Origin: Microbacterium sp. Se63.02b
GTDB lineage: Bacteria; Actinomycetota; Actinomycetes; Actinomycetales; Microbacteriaceae
Direction of reading: 5' to 3'
DNA: 64,000 nucleotides
Assembly: GCF_014171575.1 (NCBI RefSeq)
Contig: NZ_CP050453.1
Span: 3,472,001-3,536,000 of the forward strand
Part shown: positions 20,118-29,425 of the stretch, one piece after another
How positions within the stretch are numbered: the stretch's first letter is position 1
Layout: the number at the start of each line of letters is the position of its first letter
Made by a program: the position numbers and the translations under genes
The notes under the pieces: model-generated
What the model was told of the DNA's origin: nothing
What the model saw: only the letters and a program-made list of their open reading frames with translations
The model's database searches: none

Positions 20118-21521
20118 ATGGGCACCACCGTCTTCGAACGTCAGCCGCCACCGCAGGGGGTCGTCGACCTCTCGCTGCGTGACACGAGCCTCGGCGTCTT
20201 CTGGCTCGACGACGTCGAGCGTCCGACGCACCCGCCGTTGCAGGGAACCGTCCGCACCGATCTCGCCGTGGTCGGCGGCGGCTACGCGGGGCTGTGGACC
20301 GCTGTGCGCGCCAAGGAGCGCGACCCCGGACGGCGGGTCGTCCTGCTGGAGGCGTCGCGCATCGCCTGGGCGGCATCCGGACGAAACGGCGGCTTCTGCG
20401 AGTCGAGCCTGACGCACGGCCACGAGAACGGCGTCACGCGCTGGCCGGAGGAGATCGACCGGCTCGAGGAGCTCGGACACGCCAACCTCGACGGCATCGA
20501 GGAGACGATCGCCCGCTACGGCATGGATGCCGAGTTCGAGCGCACGGGGCAGCTGGCCGTCGCCGTCGAGCCGCACCAGGTCGAGTGGTACCGGGACGAG
20601 CCGGGCTTCCTCGACCGCGAGGCCGTGCAGGCCGAGGTGCACTCCGAGACCTTCCTCGCCGGAGACTGGGACCGCGACGGCTGTGCCATGGTGCACCCCG
20701 CCAAGCTCGGCCTGGAGCTCGCTCGAGTGGCGGCCGACCTCGGTGTCGAGATCCACGAGCACAGCATCGTGCGCGCCATCGAGGGCGATGGATCGGGCCA
20801 GATCACGCTGGTCACCCCGAACGGCCGCGTGGTGGCCGATGCCGTCGCGCTCGGCACCAACGTCTTCCCCTCGCTCCTCAGGCGCAACCGCCTGATGACC
20901 GTGCCGGTCTACGACTACGTGCTGATGACCGAGCCGCTCTCGACCGAGCAGCTCGCCTCGATCGGATGGTCGAACCGCCAGGGACTCGCCGACAGCGCGA
21001 ACCAGTTCCACTACTACCGGCTCACCGCCGACGACCGCATCCTGTTCGGCGGCTACGACGCGATCTACCACTTCGGCGGCAAGGTGCGCACGGAGTACGA
21101 GGACCGTATCGAGAGCCACCGCAGGCTCGCCTCGCACTTCTTCACCACGTTCCCGCAACTGGAAGGGCTGCGATTCACGCACCGCTGGGCAGGGGCGATC
21201 GACTCGTCCAGCAGGTTCTGCGCATTCTTCGGCACCGCTCGCAAGGGACGCGTGGCGTACGCGACCGGCTTCACAGGACTCGGAGTGGGGGCTGCGCGCT
21301 TCGCCGCCGACGTCATGCTCGACAAGCTGTCGGGCGAGGAGACCGAGCGGACCGAGCTGCGGATGGTGCGCGAGAAGCCGATCCCGTTCCCGCCCGAGCC
21401 CGCCGCGTCGATCGGCGTGAACCTGGTGCGCGCGGCCATGAACCAGGCCGACCACAACGAGGGCAGGCGCAACCTGTTCCTCAAGACCCTCGACGCGCTC
21501 GGCATGGGTTTCGACTCGTGA
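20118..21521 (+). CDS. FAD-dependent amine oxidoreductase, DAO family (gamma-glutamylputrescine oxidase-like)
   Basis: D-amino-acid-oxidase-fold flavoprotein of 467 residues. The dinucleotide motif VVGGGYAGLWTA is near residues 50-62, followed by EASRIAWAASGRNGGFCES, which is typical of PuuB/OrdL-like oxidases. The C-terminal AYATGFTGLGVGAARFAAD closes the FAD site. Start chosen at ATG 20118 because GGAG lies six bases upstream; a GTG at 20112 is less well spaced. With the aldehyde dehydrogenase and Lrp gene next door it probably oxidizes putrescine, a glutamylated putrescine or a similar amine to an aldehyde. Its stop overlaps the next gene's GTG start. Confidence 0.87.
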   Translation: MGTTVFERQPPPQGVVDLSLRDTSLGVFWLDDVERPTHPPLQGTVRTDLAVVGGGYAGLWTAVRAKERDPGRRVVLLEASRIAWAASGRNGGFCESSLTHGHENGVTRWPEEIDRLEELGHANLDGIEETIARYGMDAEFERTGQLAVAVEPHQVEWYRDEPGFLDREAVQAEVHSETFLAGDWDRDGCAMVHPAKLGLELARVAADLGVEIHEHSIVRAIEGDGSGQITLVTPNGRVVADAVALGTNVFPSLLRRNRLMTVPVYDYVLMTEPLSTEQLASIGWSNRQGLADSANQFHYYRLTADDRILFGGYDAIYHFGGKVRTEYEDRIESHRRLASHFFTTFPQLEGLRFTHRWAGAIDSSSRFCAFFGTARKGRVAYATGFTGLGVGAARFAADVMLDKLSGEETERTELRMVREKPIPFPPEPAASIGVNLVRAAMNQADHNEGRRNLFLKTLDALGMGFDS

Positions 21522-21865
21522 CCGGCCTCGCCGCCGGAGCCGGGGTGGATGCCACGACCCTGGTGCTCTCGCATGAACCGCTGCCGGCCGACGAGGTCGT
21601 CGACGGCGCGCCGATGACCGCCGCCCACACGCTCTCGACGCTCGGCGGGGTCGAGGTGGGCATCTGGGAGATGACGCCCGGCACCGCGACCGACACCGAG
21701 GCCGACGAGGTGTTCGTCGTCCTGTCGGGCCGCGCCACGATCGCGTTCACCTCGTCCGGGCTGCCTGATCTCGAGGTCGGTCCCGGGTCGGTCGTGCGCC
21801 TCGCCGAAGGTATGAGGACCACGTGGACCGTCACCGAGACGCTCCGCAAGGTCTACATCGCCTGA
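21518..21865 (+). CDS. Cupin-domain protein (DUF861/ethanolamine-utilization-cupin-like)
   Basis: Small cupin of 115 residues. GTG start overlaps the oxidase stop (GTGA). The double-stranded beta-helix pattern is visible: GVEVGIWEMTPGTATDTEADEVFVVL then GPGSVVRLAEGMRTTW. These are the (S)-ureidoglycine-aminohydrolase-like (R)mlC cupins that often follow DAO-type oxidases in amine operons. Role unknown; perhaps handling a reactive amine or aldehyde. Its last 13 bases overlap the convergent phosphatase gene. Confidence 0.82.
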   Translation: MTGLAAGAGVDATTLVLSHEPLPADEVVDGAPMTAAHTLSTLGGVEVGIWEMTPGTATDTEADEVFVVLSGRATIAFTSSGLPDLEVGPGSVVRLAEGMRTTWTVTETLRKVYIA

Positions 21866-22453
21866 TCGACCGCACGCGTCACACACCAGCGACCGGGCCC
21901 GCCCTCCACCGTCGACACCGAGAGGTTCGCAGGTCCCGCCACGACGTGGTCGAGGTCGGCGCCGAGCGCGTCGAGCAGCAGCAGGATCGTCACACCGCTG
22001 GTGACGACGAGCACCTCGTCTCCGTCGTCGGCCGCGCGGTCCAGCGCGGCGAGCGCCCGGGCGACGACCGCATCCGGATGCTCGCCGCCCGCGCTCGCCG
22101 ACAGCTCGGTCAGCACGGCGCGCAGCGGATCGGCGGCGTCTCGATGATGCGCGAGGCGCCGCGCCAGCGTTGCGCTGCGCGCACCCTCCAACGTCCCGAA
22201 ACAGGCCTCGCGCCACCCGGCGTCCTCCCCGCAGCGCGCTCGCGGGGCACAGCGCGCGGGCCGTCTCGCGGTGCCGGAGGCCGTCCGCCGACACCGCAGC
22301 GTCGAAAACCACGCCCTCCGCGGCGAAGCCCTGCCGGCGCGCTGCGCCCTGCGCGCGACCGTCGGGGGTGAGCGGAGCATCCGCCCATCCCTGCATCCGT
22401 CTCGCCGCGTTGAGGAGGCTCTCGCCGTGCCGGACCAGCCAGACGCGCGTCAC
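21853..22453 (-). CDS. Histidine phosphatase family protein (phosphoglycerate-mutase-like)
   Basis: Phosphohydrolase using a phosphohistidine. The N-terminal VWLVRHGESLLN supplies the RHGE catalytic motif; further on come ACFGTLEGA (variant of the WEG segment) and VLVVTSGVTI with the second active-site region, where Ser-Gly replaces the usual His-Gly. That may reduce activity or reflect another sequence error. GTG start at 22453 overlaps the ABC ATPase stop. The frame changes once at the C run 22227-22230 (one extra or two missing bases); repaired length is about 199 residues. It is the last gene of the amidohydrolase/ABC operon and may act on an imported or processed phosphate ester. Confidence 0.78.
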
Positions 22454-24087
22454 GAGACAGGGACGGGAACCGAGTCGATCAGCAGGCGCGTGTAGTCGTG
22501 CTGCGGGTGCTCGAGCAGCCGTTCGGTCGGGCCCGCCTCGACGATCTCCCCTCGGCGCATCACGATGGTCTCGGCGCACACCTTCCGCACCACGGCGAGG
22601 TCATGGCTGATGAAGAGCAGAGTGAGGCCCTGGTCCCGCCTGATCCCGGCGACGAGGTCGAGCACCTGGGCCTGCACCGAGACGTCGAGGGCACTCGTCG
22701 CCTCGTCCATCACGAGCAGCTCGGGCTCCACGGCGAGCGCCCTGGCGATCGCGACCCGCTGCCGCTGACCTCCGGAGAGCGTGCGCGGACGAGCGGTCAG
22801 GTGCTCCTCCCCCAGACCCACCGCGGTGAGGAGTTCGAGGGCGCGGTCGGTGGCAGCGGCTCCGGTGCGCCCGGTGTGCAGCGTCAGGACGTCTTCGATC
22901 GCGCGTCCGGCCGGGATCCGCGGGTCGAGCGAGAGGTACGGATCCTGGAACACCATCTGCACGCTCTTCGCCCGCTCCAGTCGATCGCGTCGACACGGGG
23001 ATGCCGGCCATCGCGCGGCCTCCGATGCGGATCTCGCCCGCATCCGGCTCTTCGAGTCCGACGATCATGCGCGCGAGCGTCGACTTGCCCGACCCCGACT
23101 CGCCCACCACGGCGAGAGAGCCCCCACGCGGGATCACGAGGTCGGCGTGCACCACGGCGGCGACGGGAGCCCTGCCCCGCCGCCGGTACGTCTTCCCGAC
23201 GCCCGACACGAACAGTTGCGCACCCTCGCCCCGCGACTCCTCCGACGGTCCCGACGTCGCAGGCGGCACGGAGGCCGCGGTGACGCCGCCGGAGATGCGC
23301 GGGGTCGCGGCGACCAGACGCCGCGTGTACTCCGCCCGCGGGTCCACGAGAACATCGCGGGCGGGCCCTTCCTCGACGACGACGCCGTCCTTCATGACCA
23401 CGAGTCGGTCGCACAGCGACCCCGCGAGGTTGAGGTCGTGGGTGATGAAGAGCATCCCCATGCCGTTCTGGGCACACAGGTCCCTCAGCACCTGCACGAT
23501 CTCGGCCTGAGTCGTCACGTCGAGGGCGGTGGTCGGCTCGTCGCAGACCAGCAGCTGCGGAGCGGTGCTGAGCGCGCCGGCGATCATGACCCGCTGCAGC
23601 ATCCCGCCCGACAGCTCATGCGGATGCTGCCCGAGGTGGTCGTCCGGCGCCGGGAGCCGTACCGCGGCGAGGAGCTCGACGGCCCGCGCACGAGCATCGT
23701 CCTTCGGCCACCCCTCGCACAGCCGCAGCGCCTCGGTGACGTGATCGCCCACCGTGCGCATCGGGTTGATGCCCGCGCGTGGATCCTGGAACACCATCGC
23801 GGCCCTGTGCCGGCGGATCTCCTGCCGATCGACGCCGGCGGTGAGCGGCGACCGCCCCTCCACCTCGACGGCGCCTCCGACTGCTGCACGGTCGGGCAGC
23901 AGGCCGAGGACGGCCCGCGCGGTGAGCGACTTCCCTGAGCCCGACTCCCCGACGAGCCCGACGGTCTCCCCGGTGCGACCTGCAGGGTGATGCCGTGCAG
24001 CAGCCGGGTGCCGTTCGGCAGATCCAGGGTCAGGTTCCGGATGTCGAGCAGCGGGGCGCCGACGAGATCGGTGTCTGGAGTGTTCAT
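22450..24087 (-). CDS. ABC transporter ATP-binding protein, fused double-ATPase (DppD-DppF type)
   Basis: Two complete ABC ATPase domains in one chain of about 545 residues. Domain 1 has GESGSGKS (Walker A), HELSGGMLQRVMIA (signature) and LLVCDEPTTALDV (Walker B). Domain 2 has GESGSGKST, TLSGGQRQRVAIA and LLVMDEATSALDV. The DppD/OppF-type fusion energizes the adjacent DppB- and DppC-like permeases. Two breaks: one base missing in the C run 23968-23971, just before Walker A of domain 1, and a net one-base excess (or two missing) near 22985-23000, before the Q-loop of domain 2. Neither removes a motif. ATG at 24087 overlaps the permease stop. Confidence 0.88.
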
Positions 24088-24950
24088 GCGGGGATCTCCC
24101 CTCCGATGCGGTCGGACAGCTCCTCGCCGATGATGTTCACGGCGACGACGACGATCACGACGATGACGGCCGGCGCGATCGCCGGGAGGAACTGGCCGGA
24201 GGCGATGCCGGACTGCGCCTCGTTGATCATGCCGCCCCAGTCCGCCGTGGGCGGTTGCACGCCGAGGCCGAGGAACGAGAGGCCGGCGAGCTCGGCGAGC
24301 ACGTATCCGAAGTTCAGGGTCGACTGCGCGCCGATGATGGGCGTGACGTTGGGCAGCACGCGACGCAGCGCGATCCATGCGCCCCCGAAGCCCTGCACCC
24401 GGTACGCGGCGACATAGGGCCTGCTGCGCTCCGCCGCCACGAGCGACCGGGTCAGCCGCGCCACGAACGGCGCATACGCGATGCTCATGGCGATCACCGG
24501 TGCGACGAGCCCCTTGCCGAACAGGGCGACGGCCATGATCGCGATCAGCAGCGACGGGAACGCGAACAGCACATCGAACACGCGGCCGAGCACGGCGTCG
24601 ATCCACCCTCCGCGCCATCCGGCCAGGAGTCCGAGGAGGATGCCGAGGACCGTGGAGAACACCACGACCGCGAGCGGACCGATCAGCGCGGTGCGGCCGC
24701 CCCAGATGATGCGGCTGAGGGTGTCGCGCCCGAGCGCGTCGGTGCCCAGCCAGTGCGCGGCCGACGGCGGTGCGTAGAAGGCCGTGAAGTCGACGGCATC
24801 CGGGTCGTAGGGGGCGATCCAGGGCGCGAAGATCGCCGACAGCGTCACGACGGCCAGCACGATCGCACTGAGCGTGAACAGGAACGGCGGACGAGGGATC
24901 CGCGGCGAGCGGAGCACGCGCACGGCGAGGGTGGGGGTCGGGGTCGTCAT
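24084..24950 (-). CDS. ABC transporter permease, DppC/OppC type
   Basis: Inner-membrane permease of 288 residues, intact. An N-terminal hydrophobic helix is followed by HWLGTDALGRDTLSRIIWGGR, the signature of DppC-like proteins. The EAA loop reads AAYRVQGFGGAWIALRRVLPN, which contacts the ATPase. About six membrane segments. Both ends overlap neighbours by ATGA, so translation is coupled with the partner permease and ATPase. Confidence 0.92.
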   Translation of the reverse strand: MTTPTPTLAVRVLRSPRIPRPPFLFTLSAIVLAVVTLSAIFAPWIAPYDPDAVDFTAFYAPPSAAHWLGTDALGRDTLSRIIWGGRTALIGPLAVVVFSTVLGILLGLLAGWRGGWIDAVLGRVFDVLFAFPSLLIAIMAVALFGKGLVAPVIAMSIAYAPFVARLTRSLVAAERSRPYVAAYRVQGFGGAWIALRRVLPNVTPIIGAQSTLNFGYVLAELAGLSFLGLGVQPPTADWGGMINEAQSGIASGQFLPAIAPAVIVVIVVVAVNIIGEELSDRIGGEIPA

Positions 24951-25902
24951 CGGGCACCAGCTCCAGCGGCGGATCGCGGATCGATCCAGGGTTCGAGGAT
25001 GTCGACGATCGCGTTGATGACGACGAACGCCGTCACCACGAGCAGCACGATCGCCTGGACGACGGGAAAGTCCAACCGGTCGACGGACTGGACGAGGAGC
25101 GAGCCGATCCCGGCGAGACCGAAGGCGGCTTCGACGATCGAGCTCGCCACGATGAGGCCGGCCACCAGCACGCCGCTGACCGTGAGGATCGGACCGAGCG
25201 CGTTGCGCAGCACGTGCCGGCGGACGACCACCGTCTGCGTCACGCCACGGCTCACCGAGACCTCGACGTGCTCGCGCCCGAGCTGCTCGACCATCGCGGA
25301 CCGCGTGACCTTGCCGACCAGCACGATGAACACGATCGCCAACGCGATCGACGGCAGCACGAGGTGGGAGACCATGTCGGGGAACCCCTCACCCGATCCG
25401 AACGACGGAAACCAGCCGAGCTGCACGGAGAACACTGCGATCAGCACGATGGAGCCCACGAACGACGGGATGGCCCCGAGCACCGTGAGGCCGATCAGGA
25501 CCACGCGGTCCACGACCCTGCCGCGGTTGAGGGCGGCCACCGCACCGAGCACCAGCCCGACGACCGCGATGATGGTCCCCGCCATCACGACGAGCGTGAG
25601 CGTCACAGGCAGGCGCTCGCCGATGACCACGCTCACGTCCTGCCGGAACTGGAGCGAGCGGCCGAAGTCGCCGCGCACCACCCCGCCGATCCAGCGCAGG
25701 TACTGCTCGACCGGCGACCTGTCCAGCCCGTACTGCGCCGTCACCTCGGCGATCGCCTCCGGACTCGGCTTCCGCCCTCGGAGGAGGAAGCTCACCGGAT
25801 CCCCGGCACCAGGAAGCGCGAGAAGAAGACGAGCAGCGACGCGAGGAAGAGCGTCAGCAGCAGGCCGCCGAGCTTCCCCGCGACGCGTCGTGCAGCACCC
25901 AT
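24947..25902 (-). CDS. ABC transporter permease, DppB/OppB type
   Basis: Partner permease with about six membrane segments. After the first helix the frame breaks at the C run 25801-25804 (one base missing) between SRFLVPG and DPVSFLLRG. The rest is intact: YGLDRSPVEQYLRWIGGVVRGDFG is the DppB signature, and SRGVTQTVVVRRHVLRNAL is the EAA coupling loop. The ATG start at 25902 gives a repaired length of about 318 residues, the family norm. It lies two bases after the stop of the binding-protein gene. Confidence 0.88.
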
Positions 25903-25904
25903 CG

Positions 25905-27563
25905 TCAGCGGGCGCCGATCTCTGCGGCCCACGGATAGTAGAGGAACGCCATCGACGGGGACACACCGGTGATGCGCTCGCCCTGGAACAGGGGCAGCGG
26001 GCCGGTGGAGATCGGCAGCCACGGGAGCTCGGCGTTCGCGATCTGCTGGGCCTTCGCCGTGAGCTCGCTGCGCGCCGCCGGGTCGTCCGTCGCGATGGCC
26101 TGACTCACGACCTCGTCGAACTCGGGGTCGCTCCAGCCGCCGTAGTTGCTGAACTCCCCCGTGCGCAGCACCGAGTACATCTCGAGGGCGTCCGGGCTGG
26201 AGAGGTACCAGCTCGTGTAGAAGAGGTCGACTCCCTCACGGGCACTCGGGTCGGAGAACAGCGCCGTGTACGCGGCAGGGCTCACCGACTCGATGTTCAC
26301 CTTCAGCCCGATGGACTGCGCTGCCGCCGCCGTGGCCTGCGAGATCACGGCGAAGTCGTTGCCGATCGGCGCCGTGACGTAGGTGAGCTCCGCGCCCTCG
26401 GCGCCGGCTTCCGCGATGAGCTTCTTGGCCTCTTCGAGGTTCTGCTCGTAGTGCGTCACGTCGTCGAACGCCGCCGTCCGCGCGGCGTCTGAGGCAGCCC
26501 GCCACACCGCCTCCGTGGTGAACACGTCGGTCACCTCGCCGACCCCGCGCGCCGCGGCCTGCACGATGCCGTCCCGGTCCATCGCGAGGAGCAGCGCCTT
26601 GCGCACCCGCAGATCCCCGAGCGGACCGTCGAGGTCGCTGATGACGAGATTGCCGACCGCCGTGGAGGCCCCGAAGAGCGGATCGCCCTTGCCCGATGCC
26701 TCGAGCTGCGGCACCGCCTCGATCGGGATCATCCAGCTCCCGTCGACGCTGCCGGATTTCAGTGCGTTCACCCGCGCGGTGGAGTCGCCCATGAACACGA
26801 ACCGCACTTCGCCGGAGCGCGCCTTCAGGGCGTCGTCCCAGTAGTCGTCGTAACGGGTGAGGGTGATCGACTCCCCCGACTCCCAGCCGGTGAACGAGAA
26901 CGGCCCTGTGCAGTTGACCCCGCCGGTCGAGTTGCCGTAGTCGGCGCCCTTCTCGGCGAGGGTCGCCGCCGACTCGATGACTCCGGCCGACCCTCCCATG
27001 GACAGGTTGAACTGCGAGTCCGGACCGGACATCGTCACGGTCACCTGGTGGTCGCCGGTCTGCGAGATGTCGACGACGTTCTGGTAGACGGAGAACCACG
27101 ACGACCCGACCGCGGGGTCGAGGTGGCGCGACATCGAGGCGACGACATCCGCCGCCGTGAGGGGTGTGCCGTCGTGGAAGGTGACGCCCTGGCGGATGTC
27201 GTACACCCAGGTCTCGGGCGTCGGATGCTCGAACGACTCCGCCAGCGAGGGCGTGAGCGAGAAGTCGGGGTTGAGGCGCAGCAGCGACTCGCACACGTTG
27301 GCGAGCACCTGGTTGTCGGCGTAATCGAACGCGTAGGCGTAGTCGAGCGAATAGGGCTCGGCGTAGCTGGCGAACGTGAACGAGTCGATGTCGCCGCTGG
27401 GCGCGGCGGTCGTGTCGGTGATCTTCGCGTCGATGGTTCCCTTGTCGTCGTCGCCGCCGTTCGATGCGGCGGGGCTGCACGCGGCGAGCGCGACGACGGT
27501 GAGGATGCCGGTGAGCGCGGCGCCGGTGCGGATGAGACGGCGGGTGCGGAGCGAGCGGTGCAT
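25905..27563 (-). CDS. ABC transporter substrate-binding lipoprotein, SBP family 5 (peptide/nickel/opine type)
   Basis: Extracellular solute receptor of 552 residues, intact. The signal peptide ends in the lipobox LAAC with Cys29 as the lipidated residue. SBP family 5 features include TWVYDIRQGVTFHDGTPLTAADV and the repeated DR/LRVRKALLLAMDRD segment. It delivers substrate to the DppBC-like permeases downstream. The preceding amidohydrolase suggests an N-acylated or amide-containing substrate rather than a simple peptide, but that is inference. Start ATG overlaps the amidohydrolase stop as TGATG. Confidence 0.92.
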   Translation of the reverse strand: MHRSLRTRRLIRTGAALTGILTVVALAACSPAASNGGDDDKGTIDAKITDTTAAPSGDIDSFTFASYAEPYSLDYAYAFDYADNQVLANVCESLLRLNPDFSLTPSLAESFEHPTPETWVYDIRQGVTFHDGTPLTAADVVASMSRHLDPAVGSSWFSVYQNVVDISQTGDHQVTVTMSGPDSQFNLSMGGSAGVIESAATLAEKGADYGNSTGGVNCTGPFSFTGWESGESITLTRYDDYWDDALKARSGEVRFVFMGDSTARVNALKSGSVDGSWMIPIEAVPQLEASGKGDPLFGASTAVGNLVISDLDGPLGDLRVRKALLLAMDRDGIVQAAARGVGEVTDVFTTEAVWRAASDAARTAAFDDVTHYEQNLEEAKKLIAEAGAEGAELTYVTAPIGNDFAVISQATAAAAQSIGLKVNIESVSPAAYTALFSDPSAREGVDLFYTSWYLSSPDALEMYSVLRTGEFSNYGGWSDPEFDEVVSQAIATDDPAARSELTAKAQQIANAELPWLPISTGPLPLFQGERITGVSPSMAFLYYPWAAEIGAR

Positions 27564-29263
27564 CAGGACTCCTTGGGGTGAGAGGTGTGGTGAGCGGTGC
27601 GGGGTTCGAGGGATGCGGTGTGCACGGGTTCCCCCTCGATCCAGGTCGAGGTGACCCTGGTGCGGTACAGGTCTTCCGGGGCGACGGCGAACGGGTTCGG
27701 GTCGAGCACGACGAGGTTCGCGAGGTAGCCTTCGCGGATGCTGCCGGTGTCGTGGTCGCGCCGGTTCACGTAGGCACTGCCCGAGGTGTAGGCGGCGAGC
27801 GCCGTCTCGAGGTCGAGGCGCTGATGCGCGCCGCCGAGGGGCGGCTGGGTCGACTCCGGGTAGGCCCGGTTGACGGCGATGTGGATCGCGGCGATGGGGT
27901 CGGCGCTCGAGACCGGCCAGTCGCTGCCGGCGGCCAGGCGCACGCCGGCCCTGGCGAAGTCGCCGAACGGATACTGCCGTGCCTCCTGGCCGTCCTGCAG
28001 GAACGGCAGCGTCAGCTCGTCCAACTGGTCTTCGTGCGTCGCCCACAGCGCCTGCAGGTTGGCGACGGCGTCGAGGTCGGCGAAGCGGGCGACGTCGGCC
28101 TCCGCGACGATCTGGAGGTGAGCGAGGTGATGGCGTCCGACCGGGTCGCCGTTCACTTCGCGCGCGGACTGCAGGGCGTCGAGCGCCTCGCGCACCGCAC
28201 GGTCGCCGAGCGCGTGCATGTGCACCTGCTGTCCTGCGGCATCCAGGGCGATGACGTACTCGCGCAGCCGCTCGGGGTCGATGAAGCTGAGGCCGTGGTT
28301 GCACGTGTCGTGACCGGTCTCGTCGCGATAGGGCGTGAGCATCGCCGCCGTCTGGTTCTCGGCGACGCCGTCGACCATGATCTTCGTGGTGCCGAGGTCG
28401 AGTCGGCGATCCGGGTGCGCCGCCGCCGCAGCCTCGCGTCGGGCGACCATGCGCGCGACCTGGTCGACGCCCCCCGTCGCGCACCCACCACTGCGCGCCG
28501 ACGACGTGGACCGCGAGGGTGCCCTCGTGCAGCGCGCGCTCGTAGGCCGAGATCGGGTCGGCGATGCCGGCGACGTCGGCGCCGACCATCGCGTCCTGCC
28601 AGCCGGTGATCCCGAGGGCGATGAGCTCCTCCTGCGCGCGGAGGAGTCCCTGGTAGGCGAGTTCGGTCGACGTCGCCGGGCGCACGTGCGCGAACAGGTC
28701 GCCGGCGCCCTCGTGGAAAGTGCCTGCCGGGTGACCGTCGGCCTCGCGCACGATGCGGCCGTCTTCGGGGTCGGGCGTCTCGGCCGTGACGCCCGCGCGT
28801 CGGATCGCCTCGGTGCTCGCCCAGGTGCTGTGGTGGTCGCGGCTCTGCAGAAGCACCGGCCGGCCGCCGGTCGCCTCGTCGAGAAGGGCGCGGGGCGGGT
28901 TCCCCCGGGGAAGTGGTCCATGCTCCAGCCTCCGCCGAGGATCCACTTCTCGGCGGGGTGGGCCTCGGCGTAGGCGCGGATGCGGGCCGCGGTATCGGCC
29001 GCGTCCTCGGCGTCCGACAGGTTGCACTGCAGGAGTTCGATGCCGCCGCCGACCGGGTGGATGTGCGCGTCCTGGAATCCGGGGCTGAGCAGTGCGCCGT
29101 CGAGGTCGATCCGTGCCGCGCCAGGGGCCACCACGGCATCCACCTCGCTCTCGGGGAGGACGGCGGCGATGCGTCCGTCGCGGACGACCACTGCGTGGTG
29201 CGGGAGCGGTGCACCGCTTCCGGTGAACACGGGACCCCCGTGGAAGATGAGTTCGCGCGACAT
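27563..29263 (-). CDS. Amidohydrolase, YtcJ-like (amidohydrolase 3 family)
   Basis: Metal-dependent hydrolase of about 566 residues with the HxH metal motif in QDAHIHP (His67, His69). HMHALGDRAVREALD supplies a further His, HHLAHLQIV the next, and LAAGSDWPVSS the conserved Asp. The family hydrolyses exocyclic amides or related bonds in the cytoplasm. Two opposite breaks leave the middle third in another frame: one base missing in the C run 28902-28906, and one extra in the C run 28470-28475. First gene of the importer operon, divergent from a TetR regulator. A good promoter (29305-29333) precedes it. Confidence 0.87.
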   Translation of the reverse strand: MSRELIFHGGPVFTGSGAPLPHHAVVVRDGRIAAVLPESEVDAVVAPGAARIDLDGALLSPGFQDAHIHPVGGGIELLQCNLSDAEDAADTAARIRAYAEAHPAEKWILGGGWSMDHFPGGTRPAPFSTRRPAAGRCFCRAATTTAPGRAPRRSDARASRPRRPTPKTAASCARPTVTRQALSTRAPATCSRTCARRRRPNSPTRDSSARRRSSSPSGSPAGRTRWSAPTSPASPTRSRPTSARCTRAPSRSTSSARSGGCATGGVDQVARMVARREAAAAAHPDRRLDLGTTKIMVDGVAENQTAAMLTPYRDETGHDTCNHGLSFIDPERLREYVIALDAAGQQVHMHALGDRAVREALDALQSAREVNGDPVGRHHLAHLQIVAEADVARFADLDAVANLQALWATHEDQLDELTLPFLQDGQEARQYPFGDFARAGVRLAAGSDWPVSSADPIAAIHIAVNRAYPESTQPPLGGAHQRLDLETALAAYTSGSAYVNRRDHDTGSIREGYLANLVVLDPNPFAVAPEDLYRTRVTSTWIEGEPVHTASLEPRTAHHTSHPKES

Positions 29264-29304
29264 CCTGCGCCTTTCTTCGTCGTCGAAGTTGCCGGAACGC
29301 GATA

Positions 29305-29333
29305 AAGCTATCCATCGCCATCACTCCTGTCAA
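29305..29333 (-). promoter_or_regulatory. Promoter of the amidohydrolase/ABC importer operon
   Basis: Minus-strand TTGACA (29328-29333), 17-base spacer and TAGCTT (29305-29310). The -35 is a consensus match and overlaps the inverted repeat listed next. Confidence 0.62.
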
Positions 29334-29368
29334 CACTGTTGTCAGCATCGTGGCGAAACTTCTATCCT
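29329..29368 (+). promoter_or_regulatory. TetR operator candidate and promoter of the tetR gene
   Basis: GTCAACACTGTTGTC (29329-29343) is an imperfect inverted repeat covering both divergent -35 boxes. The plus-strand promoter is TTGTCA (29339-29344), 18-base spacer, TATCCT (29363-29368). The layout would let one TetR dimer block both directions. Confidence 0.55.
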
Positions 29369-29425
29369 GCAGAGAGCGAGCGTGCCTTCTCGTGGCACGA
29401 TGGAGCGAGGAAGACCGGAGACACG

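Noticed and set aside
29264..29425. Riboswitch in the leader between the amidohydrolase and tetR
   Set aside because: Short region fully used by divergent promoters and an inverted repeat; no conserved riboswitch core recognised.
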